From assembly GCA_002794775.1 (NCBI GenBank), contig NBAY01000037.1:62001-126000 (forward strand): a DNA stretch of 64,000 nt, written 5' to 3'. This stretch comes from Porodaedalea pini (taxonomy: Eukaryota; Basidiomycota; Agaricomycetes; Hymenochaetales; Hymenochaetaceae). Positions 20,142 through 30,054 of this stretch are shown here, piece after piece (within the stretch, counting starts at the first letter, position 1; every line of letters starts with the position of its first letter). The notes below the pieces were generated by a model. It was not told where the DNA came from. It saw nothing but the letters and a program-made list of their open reading frames with translations, and ran no database searches. Both the position numbers and the translations under genes were made by a program.

Positions 20142-22376
20142 CTAGAAGGGGGATCGATAATTGCGGCGAGCTGGACACTCCGTTGACCTGGCGCTATGAT
20201 TGCCCTGGCAGTTAATGCACAGGGCGAAGTGCTCGCATTGAAGGTTGTTGGATGCGGTGCATGGAGCGCACTTGGCGACATGTACGGCGGTGCGATGCGG
20301 TTCGGAGCAGATTGCGCAGCGAGCAACAGACCGGCATTTAGAGGCAGGGTGTCCCAGGCGGTGACAGTTGTCGCACTGGTTAATTGTTGGGCGAGCATGC
20401 ATTTCTTCAAGGCGACGTATGACTCCGAATATTGGGATAGACCGGTTGTTATGTAGGAAGAAATGGTCGAAACAGAGTCGCAAGTCATCTTTGAGGACGA
20501 CTGAAACATTGCAATAATCGCGCTGGTTCAAGCGCTCGATGGAGGACATGAAGCGCGGTGGAAACATGAACTCGTGGCCTTCAAATTGCAGGAGGGCGGA
20601 AATCTCGTCAATAAGGTCTTTTTCAGAATAAATTAGGTTGGTGTCTTTGTCAAAGACTGGGATGCCCGGGATAACCATTTTGAACTGTGGTGAGGGCGTA
20701 AAGGCCCTAGCACCGTTGATATTGATGATGCGGTTGAGTTGGGCAACGAGTGAGCTATGTTGGGTGTCAAAGTCAGAACGAATGTTAGTGAACGCAATCA
20801 GAAGATTGCTGTTAGTGGTGTATTCCACGTTAAGTATAACGAGATGTTTAAAAAGGGGATTGCCCTTGAGGCCAGCGCGAACGCTGTTTTTGACAGACAA
20901 AGTGGAAGGGCGAACGGCAAGGTCGCCGGGGAGAGAGAAGAAAATACGGCGGACGTTTCGAACGCGAGTGTTGACCGATCCGTTAGATCGGTTGATTGGA
21001 ACGGTAGAAATTTCCCCTTCAGGGTTCTGTTCAGTCGCACGGACCACTTTGGTAGGAGTGGCTTTGGGCTTCTTCTGAGCCGCTTTGGCGTAGGTAACAG
21101 TTGTAAACCCATCTCGATCTGTTCCAACGGCTTCAATGGGCGGGTAATAAACCTTGGTTTGGGAACCCTGGGGGGCGTTATGAGCGGAGTGGGCGTATCC
21201 GTCTGGTGCGATAATGGTCCCTTCCGAAGTCATGCGGTAGCTGGAACCCGGGATGCGGGTTTTAGCGATAGCCGCTGCGTATTCTGTTTTGCCGTTTTTC
21301 GGGGTCTGGACGCGCTGTTTAAAGACGGGGCCAGGGGGCGGAAATTTAGGGTCGTTTACGAAGCGGACGCCGATTGGATCGGGCAGGATTTTGCCTGGTT
21401 TATTAATGTTAGTAGAAGCAGGCGCCGGACGAGGAACTGAAGGAGCCGAAACGTCAGAAAGTTGTTTTTCAATTGTGTTAGTCTTTTCAGAAATAGAGGA
21501 AACGACTGCAGAAAGGTGTTGAATAGACCGCGACATAGCGTGCATAGTATCCGTGATCTCCTGGTCGCGGATAGTTTGGCTGTTGACATAAATATTTTCG
21601 AACACGTGTTTGAAAGAGGGCGAATGAATGCGGAAGGTGGAGTGGAAAGCTTCCAGACTATCATTGGCTGAGTTGGAAAGGCTGGTTTCGTCATCTAAAG
21701 AATTTGTTTTGTTAATCCAAGATACGAGATTGGATCCAATATTAGCCAGGATGGTGCCGGCGCGGATCGGATCGTCGAACCAGGGTTCATCAGATGACCA
21801 CGTCGGTTGGGTGATGAGCATGTTAATAGTGTTAATGGTTTCTTTGGTGAGGTCAGCAAAAGAAGTGTTAACTTTCTCGGCGATGGCCGGATCAGTCGTT
21901 TCATCGATATCGTGCATGATATTGTCGACCTGGGGGGCCTGACTGGTATGCTCGTCCGGGATGTACAGGTCATCGTCCATATCATCATCGTCAATGCGGG
22001 CGGGAGGTGGGATGGACCTATGTTCTTCTTCCGAGTTAGAACGCTTAAGAGTGTTCTGCGATTCGACAACGGGGGTCGGGGGATGGTCCCCTTGCTTGCG
22101 CAGTTTGGCGGCATGTTCGTCCGCCTCGACATCGGGTGACCAATTAGCACGATTCGCCTGTACTGTGATGCATACATTGTCGTTGTGGTTGTAGGTCTTG
22201 TCGCGACCACAAGTGACGCATAGCTTGGCGGTCCCACTAACACACGAGCGACTGTGGTAGGGGAGATCCTGTTTACACTCCTCACACATGGTGGGGTCCT
22301 TGGGATTAACAAGGGAACGAGAAGACTTTGTCTTGTGAAGAGACGCCTTTGCTTTGGCCAACAATTTGTTGTCCAT
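20142..22376 (-). CDS. LINE ORF1, Gag-like RNA-binding protein
   Basis: 744 residues from an ATG 68 nt inside the element. The N-terminus has a Cys/His cluster (CEECKQDLPYHSRSC...CVTC, about residues 31-62). The middle is Ser/Thr/Pro-rich and probably flexible. The C-terminus has zinc-knuckle motifs, CDNCHRLGHPASKC (C-x2-C-x4-H-x4-C) and a CINCQGNHSARSTEC-type motif, which bind element RNA in this class. ORF1 ends only 6 nt before the ATG of ORF2 (stop TAG at 20,144-20,142, ATG at 20,135), a spacing suited to termination and re-initiation. Confidence 0.85.
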   Translation of the reverse strand: MDNKLLAKAKASLHKTKSSRSLVNPKDPTMCEECKQDLPYHSRSCVSGTAKLCVTCGRDKTYNHNDNVCITVQANRANWSPDVEADEHAAKLRKQGDHPPTPVVESQNTLKRSNSEEEHRSIPPPARIDDDDMDDDLYIPDEHTSQAPQVDNIMHDIDETTDPAIAEKVNTSFADLTKETINTINMLITQPTWSSDEPWFDDPIRAGTILANIGSNLVSWINKTNSLDDETSLSNSANDSLEAFHSTFRIHSPSFKHVFENIYVNSQTIRDQEITDTMHAMSRSIQHLSAVVSSISEKTNTIEKQLSDVSAPSVPRPAPASTNINKPGKILPDPIGVRFVNDPKFPPPGPVFKQRVQTPKNGKTEYAAAIAKTRIPGSSYRMTSEGTIIAPDGYAHSAHNAPQGSQTKVYYPPIEAVGTDRDGFTTVTYAKAAQKKPKATPTKVVRATEQNPEGEISTVPINRSNGSVNTRVRNVRRIFFSLPGDLAVRPSTLSVKNSVRAGLKGNPLFKHLVILNVEYTTNSNLLIAFTNIRSDFDTQHSSLVAQLNRIININGARAFTPSPQFKMVIPGIPVFDKDTNLIYSEKDLIDEISALLQFEGHEFMFPPRFMSSIERLNQRDYCNVSVVLKDDLRLCFDHFFLHNNRSIPIFGVIRRLEEMHARPTINQCDNCHRLGHPASKCRSVARCAICSEPHRTAVHVAKCAPCTASNNLQCEHFALCINCQGNHSARSTECPARRNYRSPF

Positions 22377-22455
22377 AGCGAGTAGAGAACGAGAAATGAG
22401 GCTGGTTACACTGTTTTCCCACGGTCGATGATGATGGTAGGAAGGTGCTTTTTTA

Positions 22456-22701
22456 GCTTGATTGTTTTACGCCATTTTTACCTTTTGCAGACACATTTGG
22501 CAACCGTCCTCCTTGAACGTGAAAACATGTACAGACACACGTTTCATCCTCTCTGCTAACTCCCTTGAAATTTACTGCTAGTTCTGGGCTTCTTCAAGAA
22601 ATTGCCTCGGCCTTTACCGATGCCAGATGACGGCAAAGCCATTACCCTTCATTCCGACGATGAAGACCGGATACCCCCCATTCCGAAGGCTGCCAGCGTC
22701 T
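22456..22701. other. Flank of LINE insertion, possible intron end
   Basis: If the LINE is removed, GTGCTTTTTTAGCTTG...CCTTTTGCAG (16,159 joined to about 22,501) makes a typical fungal intron of about 47 nt. Beyond it a short plus-strand frame (about 22,585-22,720, with PMPDDGKAITLHSDDEDRIPP) looks coding but is too short to assign. Confidence 0.3.
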
Positions 22702-23633
22702 TTAATTCATTTCCCGTGTGTAAAGCTGTGGATGGGCTTTGCAAATCTCCACGCAGTAATGATGCAGATGCAGTTCTGACATGCCGATGAGCACGCCGAT
22801 ATGTGCGAAGATATACTGCAATGCATCCGCCAGTTGGAAGGCATCTACATTGCCAAGCCGGAATTGGACGTGCGCATTGACAACGAGCTTTGTGAGGCGA
22901 CGAGTTTCACGGCACAAATGGAATGCATTTTCAAAGTGAGACTTTTTGCGTTCCTTCGTCGTGAGCGCCTTTACCGGCTTCAGATTCATGTTGTAATCGA
23001 GATGAAGGTAATTCAAGTTCTAGAAGGATTGGAAGTCAGAATGATATAACGCAGCTTTCCCAACGATCATACCTTGCGATGGATGAGCAACTTCAGCGTG
23101 TTGTATCCTTGCCCGCACACTTGCAAACCAGCCTCCACCCAGTCCAGCTTTGTGGTCTGGAAGAACTTCGTCGCCTTCAACTGACGGAACAGGTTCTTTT
23201 TCGTCATCGGCTTCTCCGGCCTCGTCTTCAGCTCGTTGAGAACAAAGCACTTGAGCAGCTTCTGGTACGACATGCGAACCTTTACAGGCTGGTTCGATGG
23301 GTGGTGCTCCAAGTACCAAATCTTCACCAATGGTACATCTTGCGCGCAGCGCATGTGTCCCGAGCGGTGACTGTAAGGCTCCGGCGTCCACCATAAAGCA
23401 ATACCGTCCGCAGTGCTCTCCTTCTCCAAATCCTTATCCGAGAGGAATGGCTCAACCTCATCTGGTAGCTCGAATCCATCCTCGTCCGCGCCGTTGGGTC
23501 CGAAGATTTCGTCCTCGTGAGAAACGAGAGGCGCATTCTTTGGTTGGAAACCATGAGAGGAGACAGGGTTTGCAAGGTTGAACAGACAGATAGGAAAGTG
23601 GCTGAAGGAACAAAATTGCAGCAACAAAAACAA
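22702..23633 (-). pseudogene. PRP8: PRP8 fragment (splicing factor), one intron retained
   Basis: The minus strand encodes a near-identical internal stretch of Prp8, the U5 snRNP core of the spliceosome. It includes [39 protein letters not shown] and [17 protein letters not shown]; then a 53-nt intron (GTATGATCG...CCTTCTAG, 23,072-23,020); then [26 protein letters not shown] and [12 protein letters not shown]. Similarity stops after [12 protein letters not shown]. It covers roughly 200 of about 2,300 residues and holds changes at strongly conserved positions (for example RHKRR-type to divergent residues), so it is a captured or duplicated gene fragment. The intron shows that the copy was made from DNA, not mRNA. 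Confidence 0.85.
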
Positions 23634-23814
23634 TAAATGAGGAACAACAGAGTATGTATTTTAAAAAAGTTAGTCAGAGAAGCCAGAAGAGGCACGACGG
23701 GGTAAAGAGGTTATGAAGGCGCAGGAAAACGGGCAGAGGGCAGGGAGGTGAGAATGGAATGACAATGACGAGAAGAGGAGATAGATTGCCTGATGAGTAA
23801 GTATAAAGTCACAA

Positions 23815-25493
23815 ACAAAATCTGAGCTAAAAAAGCAAGAAGCTCGTCGCTGTCCATTGACTTGCTTGATACATGCGTCCGTCGTTCCTCATCTAGCTTC
23901 GCGCCCTATATCATCGTCGCTATAAGAATGAAAGCCTTAGACGCATCAATCGCGATGCCGTCGAGAAGTTCCGCGACAGGCAGGAAGCCCTCCTCGAAGG
24001 ATGCGGGTGAACAGAGATTCCGCGATAGAGCACGCGAAAACAGGTCGGCAATGGGTTTGGCATCAGCCTCCTTCGCCTCGATAACAGACATGACAAAATT
24101 CTCGACGAGAATATGTCGATGCTCCAAGGGAAGTGCAGAGAAATACTCTTCCGCCTCGTCGAGATCGCAGAAAGCGAAGAACTCCTTGCGGTCTTGGTCA
24201 ATCTTCTTTTCCGCCTGCTCCTTCAACATCGACGGTTTCCTAGAGTCCTTCTCGAGGATCTCGCCCTCCTCGCCCCCCTCACCATTCTAAGCCTCAGCGG
24301 GACTATCCTCCGACTTCTCCTGTACAGGCTTCAAACGCGGAAGCAGGTTGAGTCTGGGATGCTGAGCAGGCTGGGCAGGTTCCACAGGTGCATTGTGGGT
24401 CAAGTCGACGCTCATTGTACGGCTTGACGGGCGGCTTGGACGAGACGAGAATGTAGTAAGAGTCTCATTAGCGGCCTTAGCGGCCTGCAGCATCTGGAAC
24501 ATGTTTGTGTACTCGAACTTGTCCTTGAAAGGCTCGCACTATCGCGCTTGCTGTCTCCCTTCTTCGTGAAGGCGTTAGCTGGTCCAAAGTTCGTGGCGCC
24601 ACTACCCTTCTGAATCTTGCCGAAGCTCGTCAGATCGCTCGCCTTGTTGGCAGGCCTCGAAGGACCAGAGGCAACGACCCATCCGTCGGGACCTACTTGA
24701 GCCTTGCCGTCACGATCATGGCCACGGCGTAAATCACCACGAGACATTGCTGAGCATGCCAAGTTATGTTACTCCTGTTGCGCCTTCTCTTTCGCAGCCT
24801 GTATATTTGGTAAGCACGAGTGAAACTGAATAACAAAGCAAGAGCGCGTACCGCGTCATGAATCTGAGCGATTGAGCAGCGACTAAGTTGCGGGTAGTTC
24901 ATTTCCTTTCCCGCAATTCAATCACATCTTGTCCAAGAAAGTCAGCTCAACGAAAGGCTATGAAGCAGAAGGCACACACCTGTAACATGAGCTACATATG
25001 AGACGACACGTTGCTGCTCTTTGCAAGCTCCTTCGTGCGACTGAAGTAGACGTTCACGTGTCCGCGAGCCTGAGAGGTATCGAGCGCCTGACCAACAGTT
25101 GTGGGGACTTTATATAAGCTTTCGATCTCTTGATACATTCAAGCATGATACGATCCGTGAGCATCTGAAGCTTGAAGAGCTCACCAATGAACTTGACAAA
25201 TCCGAGGCCTTGACGCTTGGCCTTCTGAGCAGCGTAGTATTTGTCCGAATACAGCGCACTCTCGCCAGCCTCCTTGTTTTCCTCTTTTCATTGGTAACCT
25301 TAAGAACCTGATCCTCTGTCGCCTTCACGAGAGCCGCTGCCGCTGTCGACTCCTTCTGCGTCCGGCCGCGCCCGAAGCCTTCCTGACAGCGATTCAGAAG
25401 GTAGTTACGGAAAAGCAGACCACCTGTAATCGGCTTGCCGTCAGCATTGCGGATACCATCATCCTGCACGTTCGGGCTGATCTGTTCCATCAG
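23815..25493 (-). pseudogene. TIF4631-like: eIF4G fragment (translation initiation factor), MIF4G to MA3
   Basis: In order on the minus strand: part of the MIF4G domain ([29 protein letters not shown]; then, after a frameshift near 25,290, [19 protein letters not shown] and ELFKLQMLT), the end of MIF4G (VYFSRTKELAKSSNVSS, then an in-frame TAG), linker pieces (IAQIHDA, a 53-nt intron, QVGPDGWVVASG), and the MA3 domain (LDEAEEYFSALPLEHRH, NLCSPASFEEGFLPVAELL, ending LDEERR...MDSDELLAF). It has several stops, shifts and an internal deletion. It shows the scaffold protein that links eIF4E and eIF4A, but it is not functional as such. Confidence 0.85.
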
Positions 25494-26483
25494 GTCACCC
25501 AGTGAATTTCGTACAGTCCCGTCGTAGCAGACAGCCACGTCTTCGAGTGCCTTTACAAGTCGATGCTGAATGTAACCAGTCTCGGCCGTCTTGACAGCGA
25601 TATCGATCAAACCTTCGCGACCAGCCATAGCGTGGAAGAAAAACTCTTGCGGAGTTAATCCACGAAGATACGAGTTCTCAACGAAACCGCGCGTCTCTGG
25701 GCTGAAGTCATCCTTCGTAAAGTGAGGTAGTGTGCGATGCCTGAAGCCAAACGGGATTCGCTTCCCTTCAACGGACTGCTGACCAACACAGACGGTCATC
25801 TGCGAGATGTTAATGAACGAACCCTTCGAACCCGCGACAACCATCTGTTTGACACCGGAGTGGTCATGCGCCAAGTTGAGCTCATGTTCGACTCGACTCT
25901 CGAACGACTCGCGAATAGCCATACCCGGTGCAGCTTTCAGACGGTCGTTAGATGCATCTTCAATGGCCTGCACGACATTCCGCTTTCGCACCTTGATCTG
26001 CTCCGTAATGTACGCCATTGTCTTCTTATCCGCGACCGTATCACCAATGCGTATATTCAATCCATTGTGGAAAAGCCAGTAATTAACGATCTCATGGAGA
26101 CCAGTGAACAGTGTACGAGTCGCCTCAGGACCTCTTTCGCGAAAGTCGACGTGGATAAGACCGCCTTGCGACGCTCCAACCGTCTTTTTCTCCACGATAC
26201 CAAAGATGATCTCGCCGTTTTCAATGAGCATGCCATCATCGAAAACGGGGCTCGAAGATTTCGGATCAGGCGAGCGATATATGTTTATTCCACGAGGAAT
26301 CGTCATGTTAAGAATCTGTTTGCCCGTCCATAATGGCTTCGGCTTTAAGATCGCCAGCGTCGGAATCGTGCCGTCCCAGTCCGGCACCCACAGCAGGATG
26401 TTTTGCACCTGCACCCAGTCGAGGAAGCTATCCCGCAGAGTGAATTTCCGGATACCGCACGACGTGTCCTGTATGATGCCCAC
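25110..26483 (-). CDS. Open chimeric frame RPB1::eIF4G
   Basis: A single frame of 457 codons stays open across the RPB1/eIF4G junction at 25,494/25,493. About 330 residues are RPB1 and about 60 are eIF4G (MIF4G); the last 65 are out-of-frame eIF4G sequence. The start used here is the first Met inside the RPB1 exon; upstream in the same exon the frame is also open. The join is seamless (NSLGD followed by LMEQ) with no linker. A frame this long between decayed neighbours might reflect youth rather than selection. No promoter can be assigned. Confidence 0.5.
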   Translation of the reverse strand: MGIIQDTSCGIRKFTLRDSFLDWVQVQNILLWVPDWDGTIPTLAILKPKPLWTGKQILNMTIPRGINIYRSPDPKSSSPVFDDGMLIENGEIIFGIVEKKTVGASQGGLIHVDFRERGPEATRTLFTGLHEIVNYWLFHNGLNIRIGDTVADKKTMAYITEQIKVRKRNVVQAIEDASNDRLKAAPGMAIRESFESRVEHELNLAHDHSGVKQMVVAGSKGSFINISQMTVCVGQQSVEGKRIPFGFRHRTLPHFTKDDFSPETRGFVENSYLRGLTPQEFFFHAMAGREGLIDIAVKTAETGYIQHRLVKALEDVAVCYDGTVRNSLGDLMEQISPNVQDDGIRNADGKPITGGLLFRNYLLNRCQEGFGRGRTQKESTAAAALVKATEDQVLKVTNEKRKTRRLARVRCIRTNTTLLRRPSVKASDLSSSLVSSSSFRCSRIVSCLNVSRDRKLI

Positions 26484-26780
26484 AACAGGTTTGTTCGCCT
26501 GTAGCGAGATGATCTGCTTCGCAACCCATGCAATTTCACTGAGCTCGGCTCTCGTCTCTTCGCTCTAGACGGAGCTGAGAAAGAGATGTAAGGCTAATCT
26601 TAAGAGTGACATACTGCATGTTCATCTCATCGCCAACGAAATCGGCGTTATACGGTGGAGTGACAGAAAGATTTAGACGAAAGGCTAAAATACACTAATC
26701 AGCGACCATACAATGAGTTAAAGGTGGATAAACACGTACTAGAGTAAGGCATAAGTCGCACGCGATGCCTCGCTGGAGAA
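25494..26780 (-). pseudogene. RPB1: RPB1 fragment (RNA polymerase II largest subunit), catalytic loop mutated
   Basis: It starts at HRVRLMPYS, continues after a 55-nt intron (26,739-26,685) with [20 protein letters not shown], a second short intron, then [14 protein letters not shown] and a long conserved run ([69 protein letters not shown]). It breaks at [12 protein letters not shown]. The metal-A loop reads NADFVGD where RNA polymerases have NADFDGD, so a catalytic Asp is lost. A TAG replaces a Gln just before SEETR, and about a dozen residues are missing after the DHSG motif. It is a dead fragment joined directly to eIF4G sequence. Confidence 0.9.
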
Positions 26781-26789
26781 AGCTTCTTC

Positions 26790-28420
26790 TCATCTGCAGG
26801 GGACCTCTTCGTCGCTGTCTTCTTCCCTCCAGCTGTTGCCGCAGATGAAATTAATCGAATTGAATTCGCCAACGGTGACTTTCGAATGACGGACGTCTTG
26901 TTCGCTGTTGTTTTCGTAGGTACTGTAGTAATGGGCGACACCTTCCGTGTGCGAGATGCTGAGCTTATCGTACTAATTGGCGCCGCATTAGTTTCAGAGA
27001 CGCGACGCGGCCGTCCTTTCGGTAGCGCAGGCGCCGGCGTTTGCGGAGATCTTGAGGTTCCGGTGCTGTGCATCGAGGTCGTCGACGTGGTCGAGACTTT
27101 TCTCGACCGAGTAACAGAGTCGCGCGGAGTCATATTCTCGCGAGCCGTCTTGAATGTAGACTCGCGTGTTGAAGCCCCGCTCCTGCTGCTGGACATTGAC
27201 ACATTCGATCGCGAGGATGTTGGTCGCAGAGGCAGATGAGGTGGACAGGATAGCGAAAGCGGTGTTCAAATCATATGAACGGTTGCTGAAGCTGAGCGTG
27301 CCGGTGTATAAGTATCCCAAGGTAAAGTACAGTGCTGGAGGAGTGAAGGGAGGCGAGGGAAGGCGAAGGGTCGTGAGCTTGCCGGGAGCAGGGGTATTCT
27401 TGAGATCATAAGTGATGAGTTGATCGTAGAAATATGGCGCACGCGTTACAAGACCGAATCGATGCGAGCAGAAGACAGCGGTCACCTCTTCTTCATTGGA
27501 AGGAGCACCTACTGTTGGCATATCGCTGCGTAGTTCAATGCAAACGTCAGAATACAGACGAGACCTCCACAAGAACACAAGGTCCTTCCGAAGCTTGTCG
27601 ACGCGCACCTCTTCTACATCGGCATCGCCTTCCGGGCCCTTCTCATTCACATCGAACAAAAACTCAAAAGCATCCCCAAATCCCCTTCCTGTATAGAGAC
27701 ACTCGAGCTCGTTGGTGAATAGCACGGTATTATGGTTGAGAGATATGCGCGAGAGGGAGCCGATTGCAGAGGACGCAGGGGAGATAGGTCAGAGCTGGGA
27801 AGGTGAAGTGGAGCGCATGGAGGCCGGGTAGGGGAACTCAACGCCAAGGTTTTGAGAGAGTGCAGATGTCGTCGGCATTGGAAGAGACGGTGTCTGAGAG
27901 GCAGCGAAAGGAAGTGGGGATGCGATAGGTGCTGGGCAGAATGTGAAATAGCGTGCTTGGAAACCGGGTGGTGCAGGAGCATAAACGATAGCTAGCATTT
28001 GTTAGTCTCAAGGACAGGTGGTAGGTTCTGCGCTTGTGCCCACCTTTATGTCCCCAACCCTCCGAGTCCGCGTTGCTGCCTTCGTCCATTGCGTCCTCAT
28101 CCAGTAGATCCCAGATGACGTCTGGGAAGTGATCTTTCATGCGATGAAAGAGTGATTGGAGGTCCTCTTGCCATGCTGTCGTCGACCTTTTTGTTGCCTC
28201 GAGCAGTGCGGGTGGGCAGGCAGGCAGCTGTGACGGGACGGCTACGGTGAGAAGCAGTGATGTAGTGTGATTAAGAAAAAAGTAGAGAAATCCCAAGAGA
28301 AATTTGAAGGAGACAATTCAGCTCAAGTGTACCTCCCACTGAGGAACATATGAGGGAGCGAAGCGAGTGTCTTTGCTGCAGCGAAACGGACTCGTCGACA
28401 ACCGCAAGTCTGCTGAGGTT
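26790..28420 (-). pseudogene. BTB/POZ-domain gene fragment
   Basis: The minus strand holds exon-like pieces of a fungal BTB protein: an N-terminal piece (ATKRSTTAWQEDLQSLFHRM, DHFPDVIWDLLDEDAMDEG) between a splice acceptor near 28,240 and a GTGGGC donor near 28,045; a Pro-rich piece (YAPAPPGFQARYFTF); then after a frame change near 27,780 the BTB fold (VRVDKLRKDLVFLWRSRLYS, FCSHRFGLVTRAPYFYDQL, LPSPPFTPPALYFTLGYLYT, RSYDLNTAFAIL). After that the match fades into a Ser/Thr/Arg-rich tail (26,790-27,200, other frame) that runs into the RPB1 fragment. BTB domains are dimerisation modules, often in ubiquitin-ligase adaptors. The frames do not join cleanly, so I call it broken. Confidence 0.65.
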
Positions 28421-28582
28421 GGAGATCACATGTTGGCACTGTCGTCAACTCTGCTTTCGACCGTTTTTTAATTCAAGTAGGCCACTTTATTTTACAAAAA
28501 ATACATAGACAGATAGAGAATTGTCTGAAGTTTTTTTAAATGCTTCAAGCTTGAGAATTGGATGGTTGAATAAAATAAAATA
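28421..28582. other. No gene seen
   Basis: AT-rich sequence between the BTB fragment and the MITE; no feature recognised. Confidence 0.5.
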
Positions 28583-29213
28583 AGGTATGCAAAAGTTAAA
28601 CTCGACAAGCTGATGTCACGTCACAGTCACAGACCCTGAACCACTCGCTTACCCCATTAGGAAGGACCCTAGTGCGAAAATCGTGAGTTCAGAAAATCAA
28701 ATTGTTTTGTAGATGCCCTGCATGATCACTGTAGGACTTCAGGTACAGTTGTTCAGTATTTTCTGAGTTATTATCACTACCAGCATGCTCAATTTGTCTT
28801 TGTGAGCTATAGTACAGTATCAATTTTGTAGCAGTGCAGAAGAATTGCTAAGCATGATTAATAATAAAGAGAACCTACTATATTTGGAACATATTAATCA
28901 TATAAAATTAGCCAAGAGCGCGAAAATTGATGGGTAAAATTTTCAAAAATCTGCCAGAGTACGGTACAATTAAATATGGGGCATTTGGCACAAAAAAGAC
29001 TTTTGTAAAATAAGTCATCCAAAAATCTATTTTTCAAAAATTTAAGACCACAGAAATGTAGACAACAACTGTCCCAACAGTTCTGTGAGGATTGTTTGTA
29101 AATTTGTGCCTAGCTGAAGATGTTGTTTTGTCGACATCGAGTGAAGCCAGATTAGGCAAGTAAGGTTAGCGCCACCCATGTCACACCTTGTTGAGTTTAA
29201 CTTTTGCATACCT
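28583..29213. mobile_element. 631-bp MITE with 27-bp terminal inverted repeats
   Basis: The left end AGGTATGCAAAAGTTAAACT (first 20 of 27 bases, 28,583-28,609) is inverted at the right end (29,187-29,213) with a single mismatch over 27 bp. TA flanks both sides (28,581-28,582 and 29,214-29,215), the duplication expected of Tc1/mariner-type insertion. The inside is AT-rich with no coding capacity, so it is non-autonomous. I cannot name the family or its transposase. Confidence 0.9.
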
Positions 29214-29215
29214 TA

Positions 29216-29569
29216 TGTCAATGAAGAAAGTGAGCACTGTACAGCCACAAAAGCAGTGAACAACTTCATCGCCACTGCTCAATTTAGCAGAAAAGGGGTC
29301 CAAAATTAACATATATGGTATGCCATCAGCTTATAAAAGCTGACAAAACCCCAAATTGGGGACTTTATCTTTGCCCACAACAAAAGATGATACTTCGTAA
29401 ACTCAGTAATCGTAATCAATGTGAAAGGAAATTTTTGCACATTCGGAAACGTCGATCAAGGCAGATCATTGTCAATACACATGATTACGTGGTCACCTGA
29501 TCTTGACGGATACTTGCCCAGGCAAAAATCTGTCAGTCACAGTCACGCTACACTGTCACATCTTGTGAC
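29216..29569. other. Possible 5' flank of the split frame
   Basis: No gene recognised. It precedes the ATG at 29,570 of the frame split by gypsy-2. Confidence 0.4.
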
Positions 29570-29628
29570 ATGGCACACAAACATCAAGAAAGCAAAGGAC
29601 AACCAATGGAGGTTGATCCCCAATGCAC

Positions 29629-30041
29629 TGTTAGGCGGGAGTCTGGGAGACGACTCGGACTGGGCAGGCCTCGGCTGACTGTTGTCTGGGACGTGCTATA
29701 CTCGAGCGTAGACTCGGGACGCGCTTACTCAGGCTAGGTCGTCGCGGAGGTAAGAGGATTAATACAAGTCTAAACTAATACAAGGGGGACGAGTCTCACC
29801 TAGGTCGTCGCGGAGGTAAGAGGAAAAGCAGAACAAGGAGTTCATGCGATTCCTGAGACCTTATATAGCGACGACCGTGAGACTATATTACCTAACATTA
29901 CATAACGAGTGGGAATGGAACAAATGAAGGCAGTGTGGGAATGATTGTGTAAGATGGGTAGATATAATGAAAAGGACGGATATCATAAAGGAAATGGTAA
30001 AAGGGAAAATAAAGGAAAAGGTGAAAGTTCAGGTTCTAACA
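29629..30041 (-). repeat. 3' LTR of gypsy-2
   Basis: 413 bp; plus-strand ends TGTTAG...TAACA. It directly abuts the stop codon of Pol at 30,042-30,044. It contains the same TATA box and duplicated 24-bp block as the other LTRs of the family. Confidence 0.95.
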
Positions 30042-30054
30042 TTACCCCCCCTTC
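30042..30054 (-). promoter_or_regulatory. Polypurine tract of gypsy-2, inside the end of pol
   Basis: On the minus strand AAGGGGGGGTAA is both the plus-strand primer and the last codons of Pol (Lys-Gly-Gly-stop), ending at the LTR. Confidence 0.85.

Larger units (their letters stand above)
16170..22444 (-). mobile_element. Full-length LINE (EN-RT-RNase H type) with 11-bp target duplication
   Basis: A two-ORF non-LTR retrotransposon of about 6.3 kb on the minus strand. The 11-mer GTGCTTTTTTA is found at 16,159-16,169 and again at 22,445-22,455, exactly bracketing the element, and I read it as the target duplication. ORF1 encodes a zinc-knuckle RNA-binding protein; ORF2 encodes an APE-type endonuclease, reverse transcriptase and RNase H. 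There is no poly(A) tail; the minus-strand 3' end is AT-rich (GAGATTATAAA). A single TGA in the RNase H domain is the only break I see. The Tad1/I-like group is a reasonable guess from the RNase H. Confidence 0.85.

Noticed and set aside
22702..26780. Working PRP8, eIF4G and RPB1 genes
   Set aside because: Each is a small internal part of a much larger gene, with stops, shifts or a lost catalytic residue, and they are joined to each other.
22450..28580. Defined Helitron ends around the gene cassette
   Set aside because: I looked for a 3' hairpin followed by CTRR and for a matching 5' TC end and found no convincing pair, so I do not annotate a Helitron.
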